A DNA stretch of 64,000 nucleotides from positions 62,001 through 126,000 of the forward strand of contig JAUVVY010000001.1 of assembly GCA_030604405.1 (NCBI GenBank), written 5' to 3'. The DNA comes from a bacterium. GTDB lineage: Bacteria; Armatimonadota; Zipacnadia; Zipacnadales; UBA11051. The notes beneath the pieces are model-generated. The model searched no databases, had not been told where the DNA came from, and was given only the letters and a program-made list of their open reading frames with translations. Below, piece by piece: positions 52,409-60,852 of the stretch (its first letter is position 1; each line of letters opens with the position of its first letter). Position numbers and translations under genes: made by a program.

Positions 52409-54154
52409 GTGGCAGACACAGCCGGCACACCTTCAAGTCGCGTGACGCCCTTCTGGGCGATCCTGTGGCTGGTCGCCGTATTCGTCATCGGCATTACCGC
52501 AAGTGTGGTCTTGTATAACTACCAGCTCGTTGATACCCAGCCGACGGCTCGTCTTACCGGGATGCTGCTGATTGGCGAGGTGCTGCTGTATTTCATCGTG
52601 CTGATGGTCCCGGCCGAGGGGATTGTGCCGCCGGGCCGCACACTACTTGTGGTGCTCGTGGCGATGGGCGGGCGAGCGGCGATGGCCATGGGCGCGGCCA
52701 AAGTCGCCACACTCACCGGCGCCCAGGCCGGCTTTCAACAGCTATGGCTCGACTTCTACACCGGCTTCTGGCTCGCGGCGCTAGTCCAGATGCTGATGAT
52801 ATTCGTGTACCTTTGGCTGATACGGTCGGCGCTGGAAGTGTCCCGGCCAGGCGTACCTGTGCCGCAACAGCGCCCGCCGCAGGACATGGACTATGCCAGC
52901 GAATTCCGCATCCCCGCCCCGCCAACGGATGAGGACACCAAACAGCGCCAGGAACAGCTCCTGAGCGCGCTGATGGAGAATCCCGAAGCGCCGGTAGAGG
53001 AGACTGACGAAGCCGCCGAGCAGTTACTGGCCGAGGCCGGCGTCGAGCCGCCTGCTGAAGCCGACGACGCGACCGCCGCCGAGCAAGGGCCCGCTCCCGA
53101 CCACCCGGCCGGGGCTGTGCCGCCTGATGCCGAGGCTGCGCTCCAGCCCGAAACCCAGCAGCCGTCTGAGGCCCCACCGAGCCCCGAACCCAAGGCCACA
53201 GAGCCCGAAACCGAGCAGGCCGAGCCTGGACAGATGACCATGGACCTGTCCGAGCCGCGCGCGCCTGAGGAAGCTGAGGATGAGGCGGGCGAAGCGACCG
53301 ACTCCTTGCCGCCGGTTCCCGCTCTACTGGCTGATGAGGAACTCGAGCCGCCGACAGCGCAAGAAGAGCCGCAGCCGGCTTCTGCCCCGGGCGCGGGGCC
53401 GGACTCCGAGCAAGAGGCGGCGCTGCAGGCGGCGGCATCGAACGTGGTAGAGGGCGAGACTGTGGAAACAGCGGTCTCTGGCACCGGCCGCATCTACGCC
53501 CTTATCGGCCTGGCCCCACTGCCGGCCGATACCAGCCTTCTCGACAGCCTCGATGCCCTGTTTGCTGCACTGATGGCGGCAACTCAAGCAATCCATGCCG
53601 GTAGCGCCAAGAGTCTGGTGCTGATGGCCGATGCTGGCACGCTCGTGGGTGCTGCTTCACGGGATCGTGCAAGCCAGATACTCATCCGCGGTGGCGCAGA
53701 CGCAAAGCTGGGGCAGTTGAGCCTGTTGGCCCGTCATGCCAGGGCCGCCGCGGCCGACCTCGACCTGGGCGACGGCCGCCGCGACCAGCCTATCGAGCAG
53801 AGCGCACTGCTGCCTGACGAGCCCCAGAGCCGGCAAGCCACTGAAAAGACCGGTCAACAGGTGTTGGCTTTCACCGGCAGCACATACAGCATCCTGACAA
53901 CCGCCGCCGCCGCTGATGCCGCGATCATAGCTGCGGCCGCCGAGTGCGCCTATGATGCGGCCGGAGTTGTTGCCGAGGCGATGCACTTAGGCGCAGTTGA
54001 CCGCCTGCTTGTCGAGGGTGACGGCGCGGGGCTGGTAGTAGGCCGCTGCGATGCCGCAGCGTTGCTTGTCATTGCGGCCGAGACAACCGCTAAGATGGGC
54101 GCCGCCAACATCGCCTTGACAAAACTGCGCGCTGCCCTGCGAGGCGAGGCGTGA
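52409..54154 (+). CDS. Membrane protein with acidic linker and two Roadblock/LC7-like domains
   Basis: 581 residues starting GTG at 52409 (a TTG at 52406 is also possible; GGAGG at 52395). Four membrane helices occupy about 10-140. A long Glu/Pro/Ala-rich linker (about 155-355) follows. The C-terminal ~220 residues hold two copies of a Roadblock/LC7-like fold: SLVLMADAGTLVG ... GGADAKLGQLSLL and RLLVEGDGAGLVVG ... ETTAKMGAANIALTKLRAAL, the second being the clearer match. Roadblock proteins usually regulate small MglA-like GTPases; none is nearby. The stop overlaps the next gene's start (TGATG), so both are translated together. Confidence 0.6.
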   Translation: MADTAGTPSSRVTPFWAILWLVAVFVIGITASVVLYNYQLVDTQPTARLTGMLLIGEVLLYFIVLMVPAEGIVPPGRTLLVVLVAMGGRAAMAMGAAKVATLTGAQAGFQQLWLDFYTGFWLAALVQMLMIFVYLWLIRSALEVSRPGVPVPQQRPPQDMDYASEFRIPAPPTDEDTKQRQEQLLSALMENPEAPVEETDEAAEQLLAEAGVEPPAEADDATAAEQGPAPDHPAGAVPPDAEAALQPETQQPSEAPPSPEPKATEPETEQAEPGQMTMDLSEPRAPEEAEDEAGEATDSLPPVPALLADEELEPPTAQEEPQPASAPGAGPDSEQEAALQAAASNVVEGETVETAVSGTGRIYALIGLAPLPADTSLLDSLDALFAALMAATQAIHAGSAKSLVLMADAGTLVGAASRDRASQILIRGGADAKLGQLSLLARHARAAAADLDLGDGRRDQPIEQSALLPDEPQSRQATEKTGQQVLAFTGSTYSILTTAAAADAAIIAAAAECAYDAAGVVAEAMHLGAVDRLLVEGDGAGLVVGRCDAAALLVIAAETTAKMGAANIALTKLRAALRGEA

Positions 54155-54960
54155 TGTGCAACCCGGGCCGCAAAGCCGCCCTGCCTGCCGTACTGCTCAC
54201 CGGCCTGTTCGCGATCCTGCTGGCGGTCATGCTCAATCAGGGCGGTGTGCTTGCGCGCCAGCCGGTTCCCACGGCGGTTCATGTGGGCTTGGCAGCGGCT
54301 TACCTTATTACCGCGCTGCTGGCCACCGGAGCTGAGATCGTGCGCGGCGTGGTGGTATTCGTGGCGATGCTGGCGACACAGGCCGTCATGGCACTTTTCA
54401 CCGGACTTGCCTACGCTGCGGCGCCAGGTGGAGCGCTCGACGTGCCCGCTGCGTTCGTATATGCCCTGAGCGGCTATTTGCCCGGTCTGCTTCTGCAGTC
54501 AGCGGTGGTTTTCCTGATGGCCCCGGTGGCAGCGGCGTGGTGGGGCGGCGCGGAGGCGGAAGTGCGCCGAAAGCGGATGCCGCGGGTACCTCATAGCCGT
54601 GATGCTGAGAGTTTCCAGGACTTCCTGGATAGGGCCTGCGAGTGGCCGGAGGTGGCCGGTGTTGCAATATGCGAGGGCGAGCAGGCCTGGGGCGCTGGCA
54701 TCTGGCGCAGCGATCCGGGGGCGGCCTGTGAGCGTGCCCGTTCGGTGCTGGCCCGGACCGGCAAGGCGTCACACCTGTTGATACTGGGAGATGCCGCCCT
54801 GGGCGTGTATACTCGCAAAGACCGGATTGTCGCTGTCTCGCTAGGCGACGCATCACACAGACATATCGCCCAATTGCTCGGTCTGAGTTTATGTCGAGCC
54901 GGCGATCTTGCACAACTCCCCGGCCCTGGGAACACAGCTTCTGACACTCCCGACGACTGA
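54154..54960 (+). CDS. Second membrane protein with a Roadblock/LC7-like domain
   Basis: 268 residues starting at the ATG coupled to the previous stop (an overlapping GTG at 54151 would add one residue). Five hydrophobic segments cover about 8-130 and a soluble domain follows at about 148-255: SFQDFLDRACEWPEVAGVAICEGEQ, HLLILGDAALGVYTRKDRIVAVSLG, reminiscent of Roadblock/LC7. It shares architecture (membrane plus LC7-like) with its partner. The next gene, for a ribulose-phosphate epimerase, starts 10 bp after the stop. Function unknown. Confidence 0.55.
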   Translation: MCNPGRKAALPAVLLTGLFAILLAVMLNQGGVLARQPVPTAVHVGLAAAYLITALLATGAEIVRGVVVFVAMLATQAVMALFTGLAYAAAPGGALDVPAAFVYALSGYLPGLLLQSAVVFLMAPVAAAWWGGAEAEVRRKRMPRVPHSRDAESFQDFLDRACEWPEVAGVAICEGEQAWGAGIWRSDPGAACERARSVLARTGKASHLLILGDAALGVYTRKDRIVAVSLGDASHRHIAQLLGLSLCRAGDLAQLPGPGNTASDTPDD

Positions 54961-54970
54961 AGGGATAAAT

Positions 54971-55645
54971 ATGCGGCGCGAAATAATCATATCGCCATCG
55001 CTTCTCTGTGCCGATTTTGCCCATCTGGAGGACGAAGTCCGTGCGCTGGAAGCCGGCGGTTGCGAGTGGCTGCACTTTGATTGCATGGACGGTCATTTCA
55101 CCGACCAGGTGACTTACGGGCACATCGTCGCCCAGGCGCTACGCGATCTGACTGACCGCTTTTTCGACTGCCACCTGATGTTCACCAATCCCGAAAAGCA
55201 CCTGGAGTTTTTCGCCGAGGCTGGCGCTGACGGCATCTCGGTGCATTACGAGGTAACTGACGATCCGGCCGGCTTGCTTGCGCGCATCCGCCGGCTCGGC
55301 TGCAAGGCCAACCTGGCGGTCAACCCGGATACTCCGATCGCGCAAGTCGAGCCGCTGCTGGAGCACTGTGACATCGTAATGATAATGGGCGTTTTCCCCG
55401 GCTATGCGGGCCAGAGCTTCATCCCCGAAAGTACCCAGCGAATTGCCGAGTTGCGTCACATGATTGATGCAGGCGGATATGAGACCCTGATTGAGTTTGA
55501 CGGCGGGCTGAATGCCGAGACTGCCGAAGGCGTAATCCGCGCCGGGGCCGATGTGCTGGTCTCCGGCTCGTTTCTATTCAAACACCTTGGCGGCTACGCG
55601 GGTGCGGTCGAGTTTCTGCGGGACGTGGCCGCTGCCGTCGGATAG
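54971..55645 (+). CDS. rpe: Ribulose-phosphate 3-epimerase family
   Basis: 224 residues from the ATG at 54971 (AAGGG 6 nt upstream). TIM-barrel motifs: ISPSLLCADFAHL, WLHFDCMDGHF, FDCHLMFTNPEKH, IVMIMGVFPGYAGQSF and EFDGGLNAETA. Interconverts ribulose 5-phosphate and xylulose 5-phosphate; an allulose-6-phosphate epimerase role is a possible alternative. FDCHLMF in place of the common DVHLM is slightly unusual. It follows the LC7-like membrane pair closely. Confidence 0.9.
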   Translation: MRREIIISPSLLCADFAHLEDEVRALEAGGCEWLHFDCMDGHFTDQVTYGHIVAQALRDLTDRFFDCHLMFTNPEKHLEFFAEAGADGISVHYEVTDDPAGLLARIRRLGCKANLAVNPDTPIAQVEPLLEHCDIVMIMGVFPGYAGQSFIPESTQRIAELRHMIDAGGYETLIEFDGGLNAETAEGVIRAGADVLVSGSFLFKHLGGYAGAVEFLRDVAAAVG

Positions 55646-55752
55646 TGCAGCGTGGTGCGTGAAGGAGATAAGCATCTCAACGGAGAAGCTTCCTGAAGAA
55701 TGCACAATGAGTTGCTGATGAGACAATCAGCACTTTGAGGAGGTGGGCTCAG

Positions 55753-56730
55753 ATGCTCAACATTGCTCTTATCGGGGCGGGCACGATGGGCCAAATGCAC
55801 GCAAGCAACTACCGGGAGATCGAGGGTTGCCGCGTAGCAAAGGTCTATGACGTCGTCCCGGAGGCCGCCGAGACTGTGGCTGCAGCTCTCGGCGCACAGG
55901 CCGTACCCGATGTTGCCGAAGCGTACGCTGACGACATTGACATCGTAGCCGTCACCTGCCCGACGCCGCACCATGCCGAATACTGCTGCCAGGCCGCCAG
56001 CGCGGGGAAGCACATCTTCTGCGAAAAGCCGCTGGCACGCACCGTGCAGCAGGGCGAAGAGATCGTCAATGCGGTGAGCGATGCCGGCGTGATCATGATG
56101 GTCGGCCATGTGGTGAGATTCTTCCCCGAATACGCCACAGCCACCGAGCTGGTCAAAAGCGGCACCATCGGCGATGTCGGCATGGTCAGGACTACCCGCA
56201 TTAACACTATGCCCGGCGGTCCCGGCAGTTGGTTCCAGGACTACGAGCAGAGCGGCGGGGTGACGCTCGACATGATTATTCATGACTTCGACTGGCTGCT
56301 GTGGACCTTCGGCAAGCCCAAAACCGTCTATTCCCGGGCCCTGTACCAGCACATGCCGACGCTCGATTACAGCCTCACCTCGATCCGGTTCGAGAGTGGT
56401 GCCATCGCGCATGTCGAGGGTTCCTGGGCGGACCTGACCACTTTCCGCACCAGTTTCGAGATCGCCGGCAGCAATGGCCTGATCGAGCACGACAGCACCC
56501 AAAACGCCACGTTCACCGTCCAGCAGCGCCAGGTCGAGGAGGGCCTTGCGGCGGTGCAGGTGCCATCAAGCCCGGCCAAATCGCCCTACCTGGTCGAGGA
56601 CGAACTATTCATCGAAGCCGTCGCAAAGGGCAATCAGGCCCCGATCTCCGTGGATGACGCGTTCGCTTCCCTACGGCTCGCCCTCGCGGCGTGCGAATCT
56701 GCGGAAACCGACGAGGTCATCAACTTGTAA
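55753..56730 (+). CDS. Gfo/Idh/MocA-family oxidoreductase (copy 1)
   Basis: 325 residues from the ATG at 55753 (AGGAGG 9 nt upstream). N-terminal NAD(P)-binding Rossmann fold (LNIALIGAGTMGQMHASN), EKPLAR motif (ICFEKPL-type, here HIFCEKPLARTV), and a C-terminal alpha/beta domain containing DMIIHDFDWLLWTFG with the His-Asp active site. Likely oxidises a sugar, inositol or similar polyol. Shares a locus with another family member 51 bp downstream. Confidence 0.87.
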   Translation: MLNIALIGAGTMGQMHASNYREIEGCRVAKVYDVVPEAAETVAAALGAQAVPDVAEAYADDIDIVAVTCPTPHHAEYCCQAASAGKHIFCEKPLARTVQQGEEIVNAVSDAGVIMMVGHVVRFFPEYATATELVKSGTIGDVGMVRTTRINTMPGGPGSWFQDYEQSGGVTLDMIIHDFDWLLWTFGKPKTVYSRALYQHMPTLDYSLTSIRFESGAIAHVEGSWADLTTFRTSFEIAGSNGLIEHDSTQNATFTVQQRQVEEGLAAVQVPSSPAKSPYLVEDELFIEAVAKGNQAPISVDDAFASLRLALAACESAETDEVINL

Positions 56731-56781
56731 GCGGCTTCGTACGCCGACTGCGCGCACAGTTGCATATCGGAGGCGATAGAG

Positions 56782-57771
56782 ATGTCAGTGAATATAGGAA
56801 TGATCAGTTTTGCACACATGCATGCGGCAAGTTACGCCGCTTCAGTAAGTGCCAACCCGGACGCTAATCTCGTCGGGATATCGGACGCCGACTGCGAGCG
56901 CGGCAAACAGGTGGCTGAGCACTTTGAGACCGCCTATTTGCAGAGCGACGAGGCGCTGTTAGACGCCGGCATTGACGCGGTGATCATCTGTACCGAAAAC
57001 GTAGGGCATAAGGAGAAGACCCTCCTTGCTGCGGACGCCGGCAAGCACGTGTTGTGCGAAAAGCCGATAAGCACTTCGGTCGCAGACGCCCAGGCTATGA
57101 TTGATGCCTGCGAAAGCGCGGGCGTGCAGCTCATGACCGCCTTCCCTTGCCGCTATGGCCCGGCGTATATCGAGGCCAAGAAGATGGTGGACGCCGGCGA
57201 GTTGGGCGACATTCTAGCCATCAATGGCACCAACCGCGGCCGCAATCCGGGCGGCTGGTTCGTCGAGCCGGAGCTTTCCGGCGGCGGCGCCACCATTGAC
57301 CACACCGTCCACATCGTTGACCTGATGCGCGACGTCACCGGCGATGAGGTCGCCACGGTCTATTGTGAAATGGACAAGTTCTTCAACCCGGAGCTCAAAT
57401 GCGACGACGCCGCGCTTATCACCATGGACTTGACCGGCGGCTGTATCGCCGCACTCGACTGCTCTTGGTCACGCCCGCCGCATTATCCGATCTGGGGCGA
57501 TGCCACAATGTGCATCATCGGCAGCGGTGGCAACGTCTGGGTGGACCTGGTCTCAGAGAAACTGAACTTGTATCAGAACGAGGAGTCCAGCTACACCTGG
57601 GTCGGCTACGGCGAGAGTATCGATTACGCGCTGGTTGCGGACTTTTGCAGTTGCGTCGAGGCCGGCGCGCCCGTGCCGATTACCGGCTCCGATGGGCTAA
57701 AGGCCACGGAAGTCGCCCTGGCGGCCTATAAGTCGGCTGAAGCCGGGAGCAAAGTCACCTTGCCGCTGTAA
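56782..57771 (+). CDS. Gfo/Idh/MocA-family oxidoreductase (copy 2)
   Basis: 329 residues. SVNIGMISFAHMHAASYAASV, the conserved HVLCEKPIST motif, and TIDHTVHIVDLMRDVTGDEV in the C-terminal domain. GMISFAHMHA in place of the usual GxGxxG loop makes the cofactor site atypical. GGAGG lies upstream of the ATG. Probably part of a sugar catabolic operon with copy 1. Confidence 0.85.
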   Translation: MSVNIGMISFAHMHAASYAASVSANPDANLVGISDADCERGKQVAEHFETAYLQSDEALLDAGIDAVIICTENVGHKEKTLLAADAGKHVLCEKPISTSVADAQAMIDACESAGVQLMTAFPCRYGPAYIEAKKMVDAGELGDILAINGTNRGRNPGGWFVEPELSGGGATIDHTVHIVDLMRDVTGDEVATVYCEMDKFFNPELKCDDAALITMDLTGGCIAALDCSWSRPPHYPIWGDATMCIIGSGGNVWVDLVSEKLNLYQNEESSYTWVGYGESIDYALVADFCSCVEAGAPVPITGSDGLKATEVALAAYKSAEAGSKVTLPL

Positions 57772-58094
57772 CCCGTCTTTCTGGCGGGCGCACCGCTGCG
57801 AACGTGGCTTGCGTCGGTTGCATGAAGGCCGGATTCGCCATTTAGAACGGGGGTAGAAGAGCGGAGTTACCAGGGCCGGGGAAGGAATCTGTGCGGCGAC
57901 GAGAGAATTGCATAATTCGAGGCTTAGGTGCCGAAACGCCGGTCTAGAACACCGGTGTTTATACAACTTGGTCCTGACGAGTAATACAGGGCGCCGCAGT
58001 TGGCAAAAGGCCAAACTGCAGCGCAGTCCGAGCAATAATGTGTCCGACAAGGTCCAAGCACGTGAACACCAAGATGCGCCAAGGAGGTCAAACT
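57772..58094. other. Leader/gap before the response regulator with hairpins
   Basis: 323 bp. Contains AACGCCGGT-CTAGAAC-ACCGGTGTT (about 57936-57960) and GCAGTTGG/CCAAACTGC (about 57995-58018). The AAGGAGG ribosome site of the response regulator is at 58081-58087. No gene seen. Confidence 0.4.
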
Positions 58095-58484
58095 ATGTCA
58101 GAGTCGAAAGCAACAATCCTTGTGGTTGAGGACACACCTGACGTGGCCAAGATAGTGAGGATAATCCTGGAGCAAGGGGGCTATGAGGTGACGCTGGCAG
58201 CGGATGGCCAGGAGGGTCTTGAAAAGGCACAGGCCGAGCAGCCAGACCTTATCGTTCTCGATGTGATGATGCCAGTACTTGACGGCTTCGCCGTGTGTCG
58301 CAAACTGCGTAAGGATCCTCAGCTAAAGCACACCCCCGTTATCCTGCTAACAGCAGTTGGTGAGCATATCCAGGACACCGACTATCCGGCGGACGGTGTC
58401 CTCCAGGCAGATGCTGACGAATACATAGAGAAGCCCGTTGATCCAAAGATTCTCTTGGCGGCGGTCGGCCGCCTGTTAAGCTAG
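58095..58484 (+). CDS. Single-domain response regulator (CheY-like)
   Basis: 129 residues: a receiver domain alone. Acidic pocket Glu12-Asp13 in VVEDTPD, phosphate acceptor Asp56 in IVLDVMMPVLDGF, conserved Thr in VILLTAV and Lys in EYIEKPVDP. It has no DNA-binding or output domain, so it likely works through protein interaction. No histidine kinase is nearby. AAGGAGG precedes the ATG by 7 nt. Confidence 0.93.
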   Translation: MSESKATILVVEDTPDVAKIVRIILEQGGYEVTLAADGQEGLEKAQAEQPDLIVLDVMMPVLDGFAVCRKLRKDPQLKHTPVILLTAVGEHIQDTDYPADGVLQADADEYIEKPVDPKILLAAVGRLLS

Positions 58485-58857
58485 CGCGCCAGGGGACACA
58501 GCATCGCTGCAGTAGCAGCGATAAACAGGCCGATGACTGTCACCTACTGGCAGGCGCTGTGACGCGAGCACCCCGCCCTCCGAACGACAACGGCTGTCGG
58601 GCTGCAAACAGTAGTTATGCAGATGTTTGGTTTGTGGCTCACGTATCTCTGATTGTTGCCGCTGGTACTGTGATGGGCCTTGGGCCGGATAGGGAACCCG
58701 AATTTTGCTTTCGCAAAATCTACCCTGACCCACTCCTGCGGAGTGGCTACCCGGGCCCCTCCATTACGACTGACGACGCTAGACCGTCGCCCTACAGCTT
58801 GAGTTGCCCAATATTCGCATAACCACAGTGCCAGCCCGAGTCTGCCGGAGGAATCAC
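58485..58857. repeat. Gap with dispersed repeats (A copy of the 85-bp element)
   Basis: 58755-58840 matches 60699-60785: both begin GCCCCTCCATTACGACT and end near GCATAA(C)(C/T)ACAGTG, with CGTCGCCCTA(C/T)AGCTTGA in common. A reversed fragment of the same element lies at about 58605-58626 (CAAACAGTAGTTATGCAGAT), and a partial forward one at 27083-27107. A CCACTCCTGCGGAGTGG palindrome sits at about 58730. No gene seen. Confidence 0.65.
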
Positions 58858-59730
58858 ATGCGCATCGGCTATCTGACCCAGTATTCTGAAGAGGAAATCG
58901 AGTTCGCCAAGGCGGCCGGCTTTGGTAGCATCCAACTGCTCATCTGGCCGGGCTATCCGCTCGACCCCACAGTAACGGGCGATGACGAGATTCTCCGCGC
59001 CAAAGAGCAGTACGCTGAGGCCGACATCAAGGTCTCTGCGCTCGGCTACTACCCCAACCACCTCGACCCGGACGAGGCTACGGCGAAGCAGAATCACGAG
59101 TATTTCAAGATGCTTTTTGATGTCGCCGAGAAGATGGAAGTCGGCATCGTCTGCACCTTTGCTGGTCGTCATCCACAACTCGACATTCCGGATAACATCC
59201 CGCTCTTCAAGCAGGTCTGGGCCGAGACCGCTAAGGAGGCCGAGGGCCGGGGACTGAGGATTGCCTTCGAGAACTGCCCGATGTTCCATTACTTTCCCTT
59301 CCGCGGGTCCAACATCGCCTACACGCCGCGGGCGTGGGACTTGATGTTCGAGGCTGTGCCCTCCCCTGCTCTCGGGCTGGAGTACGACCCCTCGCACATG
59401 GTCTGCCTGCTGATGGACTACCTGCAGGCGATATACGACTACGGCGACAAGATCTACCACGTGCACGCCAAGGACGCCGAGGTGCTGTGGCGGAACGTGA
59501 AGCGCAACGGCATCCTGGAACCGGGGGCCGTTCGCCACCGCACGCCAGGCATGGGTGTCGTGAAGTGGAACGAGGTGATCTCGGCGCTAGTCGAGGTCGG
59601 CTACAGCAGCAATCTCGACATCGAGGGCCGCCACGACCCGGTGTATAAGGATAAGCGCGAAAACGAGGGCCTGCTCATCAGCCTGCGGCATCTGCAGCAG
59701 TTCGTCAAGCCGGAGTGGATTCACGACTAG
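58858..59730 (+). CDS. Sugar phosphate isomerase/epimerase (xylose-isomerase-like TIM barrel)
   Basis: 290 residues from the ATG at 58858 (GGAGG 6 nt upstream). AP-endonuclease-2/xylose isomerase-like fold: MRIGYLTQYSEEEIEFAKAAGFGSIQLL, then metal ligands in LRIAFENCPMFH (Glu), LEYDPSHMV (Asp-His) and KIYHVHAKDAEVL (His), and LDIEGRHDPVYKDKR. Probably a cytoplasmic epimerase for a hexose, inositol or keto sugar. Stands between dehydrogenases and the RbsD-like gene, suggesting one catabolic path. Confidence 0.85.
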   Translation: MRIGYLTQYSEEEIEFAKAAGFGSIQLLIWPGYPLDPTVTGDDEILRAKEQYAEADIKVSALGYYPNHLDPDEATAKQNHEYFKMLFDVAEKMEVGIVCTFAGRHPQLDIPDNIPLFKQVWAETAKEAEGRGLRIAFENCPMFHYFPFRGSNIAYTPRAWDLMFEAVPSPALGLEYDPSHMVCLLMDYLQAIYDYGDKIYHVHAKDAEVLWRNVKRNGILEPGAVRHRTPGMGVVKWNEVISALVEVGYSSNLDIEGRHDPVYKDKRENEGLLISLRHLQQFVKPEWIHD

Positions 59731-59873
59731 AAAAAAAGCTTTCTCACATCACACGGAACAGCCATCCGCCTGACCTGAGCCTGTCGAATGTTGCCTGCCA
59801 ATGCCGTTGATGCGCGCCGTGTGCGCCACCGGAAGGGCATCGGCACTACACATTGCAGGGGACGTGAAATTAC

Positions 59874-60461
59874 ATGGACAAATGGGAATACACTGAGGCC
59901 ACCGCCATTGACCAGATCGCCGAGATGGGTGCGGGCGGCTGGGAGGCGGTCGGTGCGCTTGTAAATGGCAACATTCTGATGAAGCGGCCGGGGCCGACGC
60001 TGCGCGACGAGCTTACGCAGGCCAGCGTTGATGCCTTCTTTGCCGCCGGAGCGCAGGAAATGGGCGAACCCGAGGGTGGCAGCAAGCTGCTGAGTCCAGA
60101 TCTGGCCTATATCGTCCGCAACCTCGGCCATACCGACATGATGGTCATCTCGGACATGGGCTTTCCGATGCCGGACTTGCAGTACAACCTTGACCTGGCG
60201 GTCAAGCCCGGTGTGCCCACCGTCCTCGATGTGCTGGACGCCATCTCAGCGGACTTCAGCTTTGACCGTATCATCATCGCAGCGGAGGCCCACAAGGCGG
60301 TGCCAGAGCGAGTCTCTCAGCTTCGAGCAGCTTACCCGCAAGTCATCTTGGAGGACTGCGAAAGCCACGTGGCCTTCAAGCACATGGCCGCACGCTGCAA
60401 GGCCGGCGTGCGCACCGGTGACCCGACGCCATTTGGCAACGTCATCCTGGTCTGCGGCTAA
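59874..60461 (+). CDS. RbsD/FucU-like pyranase with DUF4177-like N-terminal extension
   Basis: 195 residues. Residues about 72-195 form the RbsD/FucU fold: LSPDLAYIVRNLGHTDMMVIS with His86 in the place of the RbsD catalytic His, DAGFP-like SDMGFPMP, LDLAVKPGVPTVLDVLD, and ending FGNVILVCG. The N-terminal 40 residues (DKWEYTEATAIDQIAEMGAGGWEAV, in part) look like a DUF4177 unit. RbsD and FucU interconvert anomers of ribose or fucose. The fusion is unusual. The gene stands alone between repeat-filled gaps. Confidence 0.75.
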   Translation: MDKWEYTEATAIDQIAEMGAGGWEAVGALVNGNILMKRPGPTLRDELTQASVDAFFAAGAQEMGEPEGGSKLLSPDLAYIVRNLGHTDMMVISDMGFPMPDLQYNLDLAVKPGVPTVLDVLDAISADFSFDRIIIAAEAHKAVPERVSQLRAAYPQVILEDCESHVAFKHMAARCKAGVRTGDPTPFGNVILVCG

Positions 60462-60852
60462 TCGCCATTGTTCATTATCGCGTGAGTCGGGCTTTCCGCT
60501 GTGCTTATGCAGATTTATAATCCTAAGAGGAGCTGTCGTTGGAAGGGCCGTGTCGAGCATCGGGCGACGCAGTCGTCCGATAAGAGGCCGGCCCACGCAG
60601 GACGCGATAGTGGCGAGACCTGCACACCGAAACGGCCAACGACAACGGCTGGGCCAGCCTTGCATTGCGTCCGCTCTGCGTCCGCAATGCTGCGACAGGC
60701 CCCTCCATTACGACTAACGACACCACAGCGTCGCCCTATAGCTTGAATTGCCCAGAATCTGCATAACTACAGTGGAAACCCGAGCTACGCGTTGATAAAT
60801 AATTCGGCTTAGCGCGCAGGCAATGTCACAACGCTGCTAAGGAGAGACGATC
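60462..60852. repeat. Gap with dispersed repeats (B copy of the 85-bp element)
   Basis: 60699-60785 is the second copy of the element at 58755-58840. The end GAATCTGCATAACTACAGTGGAAACCCGAGCTACGCG merges into a GTCGGGCT/CTACGCG-type repeat. Near 60505, GCTTATGCAGAT is another reversed fragment. The only site of interest for the sulfatase is AAGGAG at 60839. Confidence 0.6.

Noticed and set aside
51123-52445. 440-codon plus-strand frame opposite the DNA methyltransferase
   Set aside because: The minus strand has clear AdoMet and SPPYW motifs, while this frame has none and runs into repeat DNA and a downstream start.
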